DNA of 27,553 nucleotides, from positions 1 to 27,553 of the forward strand of contig JANDJZ010000609.1 of the NCBI GenBank assembly GCA_027943245.1. The letters run 5' to 3'. Position numbers and translations under genes: made by a program. Position 1 is the stretch's first letter; every line of letters starts with the position of its first letter. Source of the DNA: Acanthamoeba sp. SK_2022b (taxonomy: Eukaryota > Discosea > Longamoebia > Acanthamoebidae). Positions 11,266-21,950 of the stretch are shown here, piece by piece. The notes beneath the pieces are model-generated. The model ran no database searches. It was not told the origin of the DNA and saw only the letters and a program-made list of their open reading frames with translations.

Positions 11266-12372
11266 CACTGGGTGACGCGAACCCAGCCAGCAAGTGCAGA
11301 TCCAACCACGTGAGGAAGTCTTTGAGGCAATCCATGCTTGCCAGCAGGGAAGGCTGTCCAAGTGAGATGGCAATCTCCACAAACTCGCGCCACAACACAG
11401 TGTAGACCAGAACTGTAGAAGCTGCCCTGCTGCCTGCCAAGAGCTGCCCCTGCAGCATGGCTAGCTGCGCCACTCTGGAAACTGGCTGCCTTCGACCAGG
11501 CGGGCCTCCATCGCCCAGTATCCCCACGCCGGCTTGCATGACCCCAAGGGACCTGGCAACGCCACCTGAGCCCCTTGGCCCAACAACCCTGGTGGTGAGC
11601 CACAACAGAATCAGCCACCAGGGCTGCGCCTCCCACCATGGCACGACAATCAGCCCAACGGCGTGACACTAGACAAGGTGCTGCAACACCCAGAGGATGA
11701 GGTAGAACAGCAGCACCAACAGGGTGGTCATGTTGTCCATGTGGCACTCCACCTGCCTCCCCTGCAGCAGGTGCTGGAACAAGGTCAGACCATAGAGGAC
11801 TGCCCACAGTTTGAGAAGCTAAATGGGCTGCACCTTCTCAGTCCAAGTGCGCTCAGGCGCCCATCTCAAGACAGGAAGAACACGCCCCAGCCCACTGACT
11901 GCACAGTGTTGGAGAGCACCATTGCCACACCTGAGGCACTGCACGTTTCAGCAACATGACAAAGCCCACAATACTTGCCAGGCGCCACCACATGACCTGG
12001 CACCCACAGGCAGTGGACACAGCTCCTCAGCCCACTGAAGCTTGGGAAAAAATGACTTCACCCAGACCCCTTCCCAGCTGCAGGTTGAGCACCAGTCCCA
12101 TGACCTCCACTGCGCTGGCTGCCACTGGCCCTTGGAAGTCTCACGCACCCACCCCAAGTGCTGGAGGGTGGGCGCAATGATGAGGTCCTGGACCCACAAG
12201 AGCTCCTCCACTGAGGAGGCCACCAGGGCGAGGTCATCCATGAAGACGAAGATCAGGACCCCCAGCACCCGCCAGTACTTGACCATGGCCCAGACCACCT
12301 TGGTGAACACCCAAGGACTCCAGCGCAGCCCAAAGGGAATCACCCTATAGCAATACCAAGGTTGGTCCAATG
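11266..12372 (-). pseudogene. Decayed DIRS-like retroelement, copy B (RT, RNase H, recombinase N-terminus)
   Basis: In minus-strand order, 12,372 to about 12,080 encodes an RT palm in one open frame: YRVIPFGLRWSPWVFTKVVW, then VFMDD near 12,220-12,245, LGWV, TSKGQWQPAQ. A frameshift follows. About 11,880-11,700 gives an RNase H-like stretch with WTEKVQPI, LWAVLYGL and CHMDNMTTL, the DN being the expected catalytic Asp context, with an in-frame stop before it. About 11,560-11,270 encodes a recombinase core-binding domain (LLAGSRAASTVLVYTVLWRE, then FLTWLDLHLLAG). The order RT, RNase H, recombinase on one strand is that of DIRS-like elements. Stops, frameshifts and the missing catalytic recombinase half make it a pseudogene. 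It is close in sequence to copy A over the RT. Confidence 0.8.
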
Positions 12373-12576
12373 TGGGTCACAAAGAAGGGCAAACCCAACT
12401 TCAGCACCTACTCCAAGTATGTGGTATGTCAATATCTTCATCAATTTTCACCTTTGTTTTTAAGAGAGGGGGGGGGGAAATATTTATATAACAACGAGGC
12501 CGGCACTCTTTATGGCTCTGTCGAGCGGCAGACGTCCCCGTACGGGTTCTATGACGCTGAACAGCACCGATGAATC
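12373..12576. other. Boundary between repeats and gene island; 3' flank of AP2A
   Basis: About 200 bp separating the retroelement remnant from the AP2A stop codon. The half next to AP2A should include its 3' untranslated region (minus strand). I see no TGTAA or AATAAA signal on that strand; a run of nine to ten G on the plus strand lies near 12,469-12,477. The left part (12,373-12,420) is of unknown origin. Confidence 0.5.
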
Positions 12577-13027
12577 TCAACCCACCAACTGCGCCGATAC
12601 CAGATTTTTGATGGCCGCCGTTGCCTGGTTGGGGACAGACGAAGCTCAGCAAGCCCATCCCACCCACCCACCCACCCCAGAAAGGGGAATCGCACCTGGC
12701 CACTCTCAGACCGTATGGTGAGGCGTATCATGCCGGCCGAGGGATTGGTTTCGATGCGCAGCAAGATGAGGATCTGTCGTGTGGTGTGACGCCATGAGAC
12801 ATCGGCCCTGTGTGCCGCGCGGGCAAGAGGGCAAATGCGCCCGCCGTGTTGTTGTGCGTGTGTTGTGTGTACCTGTCTGGTGGTGGTAAAAAGGGTCCCT
12901 GCAGCTACCAGGTTGTTCACGTTCGGATCGATAGCCGAGAGAACGCCCACGTGAAGCCCCGAGCTAAGCACGTGGGTAATGGCGGGCATGTCGATGGCGG
13001 CACCAGCCTTGAACACGCTTTGGTGCT

Positions 13028-13113
<86 letters not shown>

Positions 13114-15690
13114 ACACGGAGTGAGTGAGTGAGTGGCGCCACAGCGTGTGGCGGGTGGCGGTGAGTGGTGGCGCCATTGAGGAGCGGGTACCGTAGGGGG
13201 GGCCTGCAAACTTCTTCCAGAGACCAAAGAAGCCGGTGGCATCGAGCAGGACTGGCTCGACGAACTTGGTGAGCACGATCGGCAGGCGCAGGGAGAGGTT
13301 CTCCGACTTGCCGTTCACCAGGTAGGAGACCTGGATGGGCAGGGCATCCGCAAACTCGTGCAGACACGCCACGTTGATCAGCTGCTGCTCCTGTTGGGGG
13401 GGGAGGAGGAGAGAGCGCGCGCGCGATGGGAGAAGCGAGTGGTGAGGCCACGAGTCGCGGACACACGCGCAGATGCACGGGCCAGCGTTGCGGAGGGAGG
13501 GGCAGCAGGGGACCTGCGTCATGGGTCGGATCACGCTGGCGATCTCCTGGATCTGGATCGAGAGATAGTTGACCGGAGAGATGATGGTGGTGAATTGGGT
13601 GATGGGCGCGTTGGTGGTGTTCCCATAGTACACCAGCAACCGCCCCATGCCCCGCCCAAACTCGGTCTTGAGCCCGATTTGCAGGTTGCCATCCTGCAAG
13701 CCAGGGGAGCGGGGGGAGGTCAACTTCATGTTCATCCATCTCTCTCGAGGGGGGAGGGGGAGAGGGAGAGGGAGAGGGAGAGGGCAGCCTACCTCGTAGA
13801 GCACGCCTTCAGAGTTGATGCAGAGCAGCTTGAACAGGTCCATGAGCTCCGCCCCCGAGGGTTTGCTCTTCTTGGGCACCAGCTGGGGAGGCTCCGCCTC
13901 CCTAGTGCAGGCCGACACACGCACGCACGGGGAGGGAGGGAGGGAGGGAGGGAGAAAGAGGCGAGGGCATGAGGGACGAGTGGGGGGGCTGTGTTGCACC
14001 AGCGGCGTATGCTGCGCAGGCAGGCAAGCAGGCAAGCAGGCGAGGCGGCTGCGTACGAGGGAAGAAGCAGAGGCGAGAGGCTCGGCAGTGCAGGCGAGCC
14101 TGGATCGCGCTGGGGTGCCGGGGACAAAGGACTCGCGCCGATGTCCGCCAACGGCGAGAAGGAAGGCGCAATGGCACCGCCGCCGCCGCCGCCGCCGCCG
14201 CCACCGCCGTGCTGCGGAGGCGCGGGGTGGGGGTGGAAGGATCTGCCATCCGACGCAGCAGCAGCAGCAGCAGCAGCCGGGGCGACGGAGAAGGGCGAGT
14301 GGGGAGCGGGGGCAATGGCGGCGGCAGCAAAGGCCGAGGCCAACCCGCCCACGGGGTCCTGCGGCGGTACACCGGAGGGTCCGCCAACACTCCCGCCCAG
14401 CAACCAATCCGGGCCGACCCCGCCGCCATTGCCGCCCAGCCTGCGCCGTCAGCCCCGCATCGCAGTGTGACGGGGGGGAGAGGGAGGGGAGAGAGGAGGA
14501 AGGGGAGGGAGGAAGATTGCGAGCTCCGCGTGCCGGGAAGGGGAGGGAGGGAGGGAGGGAGGGAGGGAGGGAGGGAGGGAGGGAGCAAGGCGTACGGGGC
14601 CCCAAGGGCGTTGCTATGTCCACCCGGGCCACCGTAAAGGTCGGCGTCATCTTCGTCGTCGGGGGCGTGCCGACCGTCATCCTCGGCGTCGTCGGTTTCG
14701 GCAAAGGCGGGCATCACATCCAAAACCGCTTGCTGGATTTTTGAGTGTGTGAGCAGATTGGTTTTTCTTTTGCACAATTCAAAACATATATATTTATATA
14801 AATCAAAAAAAAGGGGAAAACTGACAACAAAAAAAAAGAGTGAACGGATAGATTTTTTAAAAATAAAAATAAAAATAGTATGAAAAGATTGTGGGGGAGG
14901 GGCAACAAGCAGGCAGGCAGGCAGGCACACCATGAGTTCGGGATCGCGCAGGCGGTGGAGGCCGTGGTACTCGAAGGCACGCTGCTGGATCTCGGCGTCA
15001 ATGTAGGCGGCCTGCTGCTCGAGGATCTGGGTGATCTGGCGGCCCAGCTCCTCGGGATAGAGGTTCAGGAACTTGGCGTAGGTGGACAGCAGAAGCGCTC
15101 GCGTGGCCACCGATGACGTGGCGAACCGCTGGTGGAGGGCCTCGAACTGCTCGCGGGCCCTATACCCACATATATTTATATAATATATATATATATACAC
15201 ACACACAATGTACAGCCACCGCCGATCGCCAACGACAGACGTCAGCCACACAGATCCCAGAGAGCCCCTCCCCCCACCAAAAACAAAGAGGGATGACACG
15301 TGCGAGGAGGAGGGCTTGTCGTCGATCAGATGTCCGAACTCGCCCAACAGATATCCCGCCACCTTGACCGTGGATTCACCGCACGACGGATGCTTGAGCG
15401 CCTGCACGTTGCGTACACGCGCACAACAACAACAACAACAACAACACACACATTTAGAGAGAGAGAGAGAGAGAGAGGTTAAAAGGCATGGGCGCCGACG
15501 AAGCAGAGGGGGCGTTGGTGCAGAGGGTTCCACCCACCTTGAACGCATTCATGACGGCATACTCCTGGATGTCCTCGTGGTTCGTCACGATCTGCACCAC
15601 GCGGTACCTGGAGGAGAGAGAGAGAGAGAGGGCGGTGAGCGCGACCACATATATGGCACACCCAACCAGCGGTAACGCCGCCTATGTCGT

Positions 15691-15725
<35 letters not shown>

Positions 15726-17396
15726 AGGGTGGGGTGGCAAGGGCGGGAGGAAGGGGGGAGGGGGGGCAGTACCACACGTCGTCGGGCACGTTGCTGCCGC
15801 CGAGGGAGATGAGGCGAAGAACCGTGTCGACATACCACGTGCGGTTGCTGGCCGCGAACTTCTCGGCGAGGACGGCGATCTTGAGGGCGAGTTCCTCCTG
15901 GATGTCGAAATCGGCGTGGAGGAGGTAGTCCAACAGCTCGCCCACGATGCGCTGGCTGTTGCCCTGGTCGCACATGCCAAAGGACAGATCCAGCGCTCGC
16001 CGCCTGGTAGACGCAACAACGACGCCAAGCAGAGGGGAGAGGGGGGGTAGCGGAGAGAGAGAGGGGGGAGGGGGGAGGGAGAGGCGGTCAGCAAGAGGCT
16101 GGAGAGTAGGGGGAGGAGGAGCCACACGCGGGCGAGAGGAGGAGAGGGGGGGGAGAGCGCACCGAATGGAGATGTCGGGATCCTTGAGCGACGAGATGAC
16201 CGTTTCCAGATGGCGCTTGAGGATGCCGCCCGCCTCCTCGCTCATGGAGAGGGCCAGCTTGCCCATGGCCTCGAGGCCCAGATACCTGGCCGGGGCCAGC
16301 CCCGAAAATAAACACGCGCGCGCGCGTCAACAACAGACTCGCGCATCAGACTTGCTGCCCTGAGGCCAGCAGCAAGTAATTACCTGATGTTGGCGCTTTC
16401 TTTGGGCGAGATGAAGCGACCAAGGAGCTGGGCGGCCTGCTTCACCAATTCACTGTCACTGCGCACAGACCACCACCGCCACCCACCACCCACCGCCACC
16501 GCCGCCGCCACCAACCAATCGTGGCGGTGAGCCAGTGTGCTCCGCGTAAACTGGTGCGTCGGAAAAAGCGAATGGCGTGGGCGGCGGCAGCAGGCGTACG
16601 TGTGGTAGTGAAGGACGAGATCGATCGCCTCGAAGAGAACTGCGTTGAGTGCGTTCTTGTGGTTGGTCGACAGGGATGACTTTGCGACCACCTTCTCGGC
16701 TGACCTGCTCGCCCGAACAAACGAGGGACCCCTTAGGAAGAGAGAAGAGGAAAGGAGAGGGGGGGGGTAGAGAACAGGACAAGCCGTACAGCATGATGTT
16801 GTAGAGCACGTCGCGCAGTTTCCTGAACATGTCCTGGTAGTGCAGCGCGCCAGCATCAACAGCCACAGTCAGCAACGCGAGGAGATCCTCATCGCGAGGG
16901 AAGGGGAGAGGAGAGAACGCGTAGTTGTAGTAGTAGTAGTTGTTGTTGTTGTTGTAGACTCACCTTCTTGAGCGTGGCGGGGAAGTAGCGTAGAAAACGC
17001 AGCAGCTTGACTTGCAGCCACGGGTTGGAGACGCTATAGTACACGTAATCACGCGGGTACTCCTTCTCTAATACAATCTGCCCCCCGCGGCACCACCCAC
17101 CACCACCCATCAGCGAGAGTGTTGCCCCCATCTGCGTGTATCCAGGACCCCCGCTCCGCCCACGCCTGTGGTGGCACCAGTAACCCCTGGCGAGGAGAGC
17201 CAAAGGGAGGGAGGGAGGGGCGGGGGCAACACCGACAACCAGCCCGCGGGTAACGGGGAGGAGGGGCAGGGGGTTATTACCTTGGAGAGGAGCTCGATGA
17301 CCTTCTCGACACAAGGCTCGTAGCCGGAGGGGTCCTTCTCCACGATCCCCAGCAGCAGGCTCATCAGGCTGGCCACCACTCCGGGGTCCCTGTTGT

Positions 17397-17461
<65 letters not shown>

Positions 17462-17978
17462 GAACACCACCAGTGAGCGCCACGCTGGTTAGGGAGGGAG
17501 GGGGGGGGCTGGCGATGGGACCTGGAGTTGAGCAGCTTGACGAGGCGATCTGCCCACACGTCGGAGGTTACAAAGTCGGGGTACTTGCGATACAGCTGCA
17601 GCAAACAGACAGCTGCCTTCTTCTTGACCATGCTGGGCGATGTGCTGCAGTGGCACGAAACGAACGTCAGCTGTGCGAGGAGGAGAAGGAGAAGGAGAAG
17701 GAGGAGAAGGAGAAGGAGAAGAGACCCCCTCCCCGAAAGAGGAGGGATCACACACTTGGCCAAGAGCAGCTTCGTGACGGAGGGGGCCAGCTGGGCTTCG
17801 GCCATCTGCTTGCCTCCGATGTTGGCAATCGCTGTCAGCGCGAGGCACTGCGCAAACTCGCTTCGCGCTGCACAACCCCACCCGTGCACCGTGAGTTCCA
17901 GCAGCCCTCCCCCGTTAGGCGTTGCGCGGGATGTCCTTCCGCGCGCGTGCACACAACACAACACACACATGCACGCTC

Positions 17979-18030
<52 letters not shown>

Positions 18031-18632
18031 GCACGCGCACACGGCGTCAGGGCAAGAATGGGAGGCAGGGGAGGCACCAGCCAGGTCGTGAGAAATAGAC
18101 TGGACAACGAGGGGGACGAGCTGGTGTTCCTCGTTCAGCAGCACCCCAATGAACAAGTAGCCCTGGCCCCATCAATCAGCGGTGATTCCCACAGAAAATA
18201 CAAAAAAAAAAAAAAAAGAATTATGCTTGCGGATTGGGTGGGAGCTGGTGGTACCACTTGCTTCTCGGAGAATTTGTTGGAGGAGAGCAAGTTGATGGCC
18301 TCCACATGGCCGAAATCCACGTCGTAACCCAGCATGTAGAGGTAAATGATCTTACAGACGTATTTCTTCTTCTTGTAGCCCGTCAAATTCTTATTCTCGG
18401 TGAACTGCTTCCGGATGTTGGCCATCTCCTTGTTCACGCGCTTCTGTTCCCCCTCTTTTCCCTTGCCTGATGCCTCCTTAGGCCTCGAGCCAACATGCAA
18501 GGTGCATTTGGGAGAGGGGGGGGGCGTACAGTTGCGAATGTCACGAATCAGATGCTGAAGACCTTTCATGCCACCCTTGGCTCCGCCCATGGCGCTAGGC
18601 CAGCTTGGCGCCCCCATGCCAAGACTGCTCAT
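12577..18632 (-). CDS. AP2A: AP-2 complex subunit alpha (alpha-adaptin), 23 exons
   Basis: Large subunit of the AP-2 clathrin adaptor, which links plasma-membrane cargo and PIP2 to clathrin in endocytosis. Exons, 5' to 3' on the minus strand: 18632-18530, 18466-18255, 18162-18078, 17867-17756, 17644-17522, 17389-17281, 17077-16964, 16887-16790, 16704-16600, 16458-16384, 16285-16163, 16003-15773, 15607-15538, 15401-15298, 15159-14931, 14732-14596, 14440-14057, 13901-13793, 13693-13514, 13390-13192, 13027-12873, 12773-12696, 12624-12577. The total is 3183 nt, 1060 residues. Residues 1 to about 630 form the helical trunk: DIRNC at 31-35 keeps the Arg used for dileucine cargo, and [10 protein letters not shown] (64-73) is the PIP2-binding basic patch. 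A Gly/Ala/Pro hinge spans about 675-805. The appendage follows, with FFGLW (955-959) matching the Phe/Trp platform that binds DPF motifs. The end LVSAQLVG resembles animal LLSAQF. All introns are GT-AG, 63-210 bp. The donor of intron 14 (GTCATC) and the first ATG are the least certain choices. Confidence 0.93.
13031..13117 (-). repeat. (CA)n microsatellite in AP2A intron 20, abutting the 3' splice site
   Basis: About 43 CA units on the plus strand (one TA interruption near the right end), which is (TG)n in the sense strand of AP2A. The run reaches the acceptor TGCAG without any pyrimidine tract between. Confidence 0.92.
14057..14440 (-). other. AP2A: AP2A hinge exon (exon 17), Gly/Ala/Pro-rich and frame-neutral
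   Basis: This exon of 384 nt encodes the flexible linker between trunk and appendage, about residues 677-805. It holds an Ala run from a GCT/AGC microsatellite (about 14,254-14,276) and an 11-Gly run from a CCG/GGC microsatellite (about 14,177-14,207). Acceptor GCGCAG and donor GTACGC are clear. Both flanking introns are in phase 2 and exactly 155 bp long, so exon 16 can join exon 18 directly without a frameshift. I include it as coding because its frame is open and continuous with both neighbours. Confidence 0.72.
14541..14584 (+). repeat. (GGGA)n microsatellite in AP2A intron 16
   Basis: About eleven GGGA/GAGG units, a polypyrimidine run (CCCT)n in the sense strand, just downstream of the donor at 14,595. 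Confidence 0.85.
15171..15206. repeat. (TA)n/(CA)n tract in AP2A intron 14
   Basis: An AT-rich stretch, TATATTTATATAATATATAT-like followed by a short CA run, close to the 3' splice site of intron 14 (acceptor at 15,160). Confidence 0.8.
15693..15725 (+). repeat. (GCT)n microsatellite in AP2A intron 12
   Basis: About eleven GCT units (AGC in the sense strand) inside the 165-bp intron 12. It would read as poly-Ala, poly-Gln or poly-Ser if retained, but it is intronic in the model because the flanking exons join in frame across it (DDVW then YRVVQIV). Confidence 0.85.
17390..17462 (-). repeat. (AAC)n microsatellite in AP2A intron 5
   Basis: GTT units on the plus strand, AAC in the sense strand, running up to the acceptor AACAACAG at the 5' end of exon 6. 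Confidence 0.9.
17981..18028 (-). repeat. (CA)n microsatellite in AP2A intron 3
   Basis: 24 CA units on the plus strand, (TG)n in the sense strand, in the 210-bp intron 3, the longest of this gene. Confidence 0.92.
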
Positions 18633-18809
18633 CTCGAGATCTGCCCTCCGCGTATCAACAACACAAAGGAGAAATATATTGAAAAAGAAAGGCAAATTGC
18701 AATTTTCTCATTGGTTGCGCTGCGCGTCTCTTTTTTGTTTTGTTTTGTTTTGGTGGCCAAACTCAAGGCCCTTGGGGTGGCCCTCAGGGACCACACAGGG
18801 ACAGGTCCC
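18633..18809. promoter_or_regulatory. Intergenic region: AP2A 5' flank and NDUFA9 3' flank
   Basis: 177 bp separate the NDUFA9 stop from the AP2A start, so both the NDUFA9 3' end and the AP2A promoter or leader must lie here, or overlap the neighbouring gene. It contains a (TTTTG)n tract near 18,730-18,751 on the plus strand and the direct-repeat cluster CCCTCAGGGAC/CAGGGACAGG near 18,780-18,817. No TATA box stands out. Confidence 0.5.
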
Positions 18810-18817
18810 TCAGGGAC
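18805..18817 (-). other. Perfect palindrome enclosing the NDUFA9 stop codon
   Basis: The minus strand reads GTCCCTGAGGGAC: five-base arms GTCCC and GGGAC around the central TGA, which is the NDUFA9 stop. A related CCCTCAGGGAC motif lies about 25 bp downstream of the stop, at 18,781-18,791. Confidence 0.7.
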
Positions 18818-21020
18818 GGGCCCGCGTCACCTTGGCGTCCATCTGGTCCTCGAGGATGAGGTTCATGGTCGCTGGCTTCCTGAAAAGGCGCAGGAAGCTG
18901 ACCGCCTCCTTCTCCAGAACGGTCAAGTCCTCCTGGCGGCACGTTGGGATAAAAGAGGGGGTGTTAGTGGTGGGGGTGGTTAACGACGCGTTGCTCTCTC
19001 TCTCTCTATATATATATTGATTTATATATTTACTTATTTATTTAAAGGGAAGAATGAATGGACGCACCGGCGAGAGGCGGAGGTCCGCGGCGGTCAGGGG
19101 TGCGTTGCTCGGCACGACGACGTCGCCCGCCTTCCAGTAGTCCAGCTCCTCGACCGTGAACCTGCTCGCGAGCGAAAGAAGCGCGCGCGCTTCGTCATCC
19201 GCGCCCTTAAGGCGGGCGTACAGGGGGGGGGGAAGACGCCACGCACCTTGGCTTACGAAGGAAAGGTTGGGTGACCTGGGCAAACGCGCGGAGGGCCGGG
19301 AAGGGCACGTCGACCACCGCGGGCTCCAGGAAGGCAAGGCGGCTCACCATCTCGGTGACTTGCTCGAGCGTGTAGACCTGGAGAGGCAGCCCATCGACAT
19401 TCATTCGCCTGACTTGTCAAGTCTTGTTCGCGGAATTCGGTTAACGGGTAGCGGGTGTACCTTGGGGCCACCAAGCTCGTACGTCTTGCCTGCCGTTTCG
19501 GGATCGGCGAGGGCATTCATGAGGGCAGTGGCCATGTCGCCCACCTGGAGTGAAGGCGTGGTGCGAAAAAGGTGGGTCGGCCACCAAAAATAAATGAATA
19601 AATAAATGAATAAATAAAGAACGAATAAAGAATAAATAAAACGCCGTACGTAGAGAGGTTGGAACTTGGTGTCCTTCAGGGTGCGAACGAGGGCCGGCCA
19701 ATAGCGGGCGATCATGCCCCACTTGACCAGGAAGTTGTCCCTGCGCGGCGCTCGCCGGGTCAGAACGCGCATGCAATCGCGTGGTGGGTGGGTGGGTGGT
19801 TGGGTGGGAGATCGAGAGAGGCGCATAGGGTACCGGGCACCGTAGAGCACGGTCGGGCGGAGAATGGTGGCCTCAGGGAATATCTCTCTCAGTACTCTCT
19901 CGCTCTCGCCCTTGGTTGTTGAACACACGCTCGCGGTCAGGTTGGGGAGGGAGGGGGAGGGGGAGGGGGGCGCTGTGCGGAAGCCATAGGGAGGGCGTCC
20001 TCGAGGTCAATACCTTGGAACGAGCGAATGCGGAGGAGGAGCGCTCATCGGCATTTGCGGCCGACACGTGAATGAAGCGCTCCACACCAGCTTCCTTGGC
20101 GGCCTTTGCGACACGAGGGGGGGAGCATCGCGTGAGTCGCTTCTTGTCCGCGATTCCCGTCCAGAGGGGAGGGGGAAAGCAGAAGCAGACAACCGCGGGC
20201 AAAAAGGTTTCTGGGAGAGGGAGGGAGGGGGGGCTATAGTGGGGTGGTGAACCTCAGCAATGGTCCGAGTCGCATGGGGGTGGACGTCGTCAAAGGAGAA
20301 GTTGCGGGTTTCCCAGCGCTTGCCCAAGAGGTTGATAACCACGTTGCTATATTGTACTGCCCTGTGTGGTCAGAGTTTATGTATGTGTATGTATATATAA
20401 AAATATATATATATATAAATATTATTTCACTCGTTTAGCAAACGCAACGAGAACGGTCCAAACGGAAAGCAGCCATCGACAACGAACCTCCTGACGGTTT
20501 CCTTGTCACGAAGATCGAACCAGACAGGGGCGATTTGGCCTAGGTCGCCCATTACCTTCAAGTGCCGGAAGGCAGTCTCCTCGCCGCGGTAGGGTACAAT
20601 CACCTGAGAGCCAATTTTACCTTTTACGATGCAGAGCCAACAATACAAGTACCAATTGAAGTGATTAGAATCCAGATTGTCGCGCGACAATCGCGGGAAA
20701 AAAAGGGTGATCGGGGCGAAATTGATTGAGAGGGGGGGGGGGTACCAAGTCTATTCACGACAAAGCGTCCGAGGAACCCTGTGCAGCCAAACACCGTTGC
20801 TACAACGCCGCTTACTGACGACCTGCCGCCCTGCAGATTCACATGCAACTGACGAACTCCCGCAACCCCCTCCCAGCACTGTGTGGCACGGCCAAAAAAG
20901 CTCGGTGGGGTTAAGGGAAGAAAAAGAATGTAAACATCAAACCGCTTCTCGTCATACCAAGGCCGTAGAAGACAGAGGGCAGCGAGGAGCGAAAGAGGCC
21001 TGCACAGCGATTCTCCTCAT
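18810..21020 (-). CDS. NDUFA9: NADH dehydrogenase (ubiquinone) 1 alpha subcomplex subunit 9, mitochondrial, 11 exons
   Basis: Accessory 39-kDa subunit of mitochondrial complex I, an atypical short-chain dehydrogenase-fold protein that binds NADPH and stabilises the junction of the peripheral and membrane arms. Exons, 5' to 3' on the minus strand: 21020-20958, 20848-20746, 20620-20488, 20361-20253, 20103-20014, 19910-19834, 19740-19650, 19544-19461, 19377-19247, 19161-19068, 18932-18810. The total is 1098 nt, 365 residues, close to the usual 375-400. Exon 1 gives an Arg-rich, acid-free leader ([20 protein letters not shown]), a good mitochondrial presequence. Residues 40-49, [10 protein letters not shown], form the GxxGxxG nucleotide-binding loop. 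The family signatures [34 protein letters not shown] and [11 protein letters not shown] follow, then GDMA-AL and YELGGPK. Exon 1 was chosen because its donor and the exon 2 acceptor are both phase 0 and restore a targeting sequence. An alternative 3' end is possible at a GTGACG donor near 18,828. Confidence 0.92.
19587..19642 (+). repeat. (AATA)n-type tract in NDUFA9 intron 7
   Basis: Repeated AATAAATG/AATAAA words on the plus strand (TTTATT in the sense strand) next to the intron donor. AT-rich in an otherwise GC-rich gene. Confidence 0.85.
20384..20424. repeat. (TA)n tract in NDUFA9 intron 3
   Basis: TATGTGTATGTATATATAAA followed by a run of AT dinucleotides in the 126-bp intron 3. Confidence 0.85.
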
Positions 21021-21259
21021 GTTGTGTTGGCGTGCCGACCGGGTCTACTGCCAATCAAGGGGGGCTCGAGCCAAAGGAACAAAGAAACGAACAAAGAAAC
21101 AACGAAAGAATGAAGAGAAAAAAACAAAAACAAAAAACAAAGCAAGGTTTTGATTGTTCTTGGCTTGCGTGGAGATGCAGCAAGGCTCGAGCTCCCTCCT
21201 CACTACCACGGGCACTTCAATCAGGTAAATCAACATCTCGTTGGTGTAAATTTACCTCC
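21021..21259. promoter_or_regulatory. Divergent intergenic region between NDUFA9 and ALDH10
   Basis: 239 bp lie between the two start codons, which face away from each other, so the promoters and 5' leaders of both genes must be here. The most evident element is an A-rich, T-poor tract at about 21,075-21,150 (AAAGAAACGAACAAAGAAAC-like, then AAAAACAAAAAACAAAG). No clear TATA box is seen. A bidirectional promoter is an inference from layout only. A plus-strand frame is open from 21,032, but its predicted peptide is low-complexity and overlaps the expected NDUFA9 leader, so I do not call it coding. Confidence 0.55.
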
Positions 21260-21875
21260 ATGGTTCAATGGGTTGCTGATTTTTTGAGCAGGCTCGACGC
21301 ACCAATGGGACACCACTATGTAGATGGGGAGTGGATACAGCAAGCACAGGGCCGTTTTCTGCCAACTGTCAACCCAGCCACTGAACAGGTACCACCGCAC
21401 CGCGCCTGTGTTGCCAGTCGTGAATAAGCGCCCACGTGCTCTTTCTTGCCAGGTGATATGCCAGGTGTCGCTCGCAACCGGCGATGATGTGGACATGGCG
21501 GTCAAGGCTGCTAGAACCGCGTTTGATCCCAACCCGGTGGTACGCGCCTCGCCAGTGGCCCAAAGCACAAAGCTTGCATGTCGTCGTTGTAGTTGTTGAT
21601 GATGATGATGATGATGATGATGCTGATGATGACGACGACGACGATGCGTGGGAAGAGCGGCGTGGGTGGGTGGGGAAACACGTCCGGTAGGGAAAGGGCG
21701 CAGTACCTGAGGGCTATCGCGCAGGCGATCGAAGACAGGAAAGAGGAGCTGGCCATCATCGAAGTACGCTTTCTTTCTTTCTTTCTCTCTCTCTCTCTTT
21801 CTTTTGGTGGCACCACATGTGGTGGAGTCCTGTCTTCGATCAGCCCCAATAGGTGCATGTAATGTATGCAACATC

Positions 21876-21950
<75 letters not shown>

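Noticed and set aside
12549..13739. A single continuous 396-codon frame overlapping the 3' end of AP2A
   Set aside because: Parts of it coincide with AP2A exons in the same frame, but it also reads through introns (including the CA array as poly-Cys/Val). The spliced model restores the family sequence, the continuous frame does not.
13815..14744. 309-codon plus-strand frame over the AP2A hinge
   Set aside because: Antisense to AP2A exons and introns, rich in Arg/Gly/Gln from GC-rich microsatellites, no family match.
17473..18327. 284-codon plus-strand frame antisense to AP2A
   Set aside because: Contains the translated CA array and is antisense to conserved exons; treated as a shadow.
21032..21259. 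In-frame upstream extension of ALDH10 from an ATG at 21,032
   Set aside because: The extension is Lys/Gln/Asn-rich low-complexity sequence from the A-rich tract, lies where the NDUFA9 leader and promoter should be, and has no counterpart in the family.
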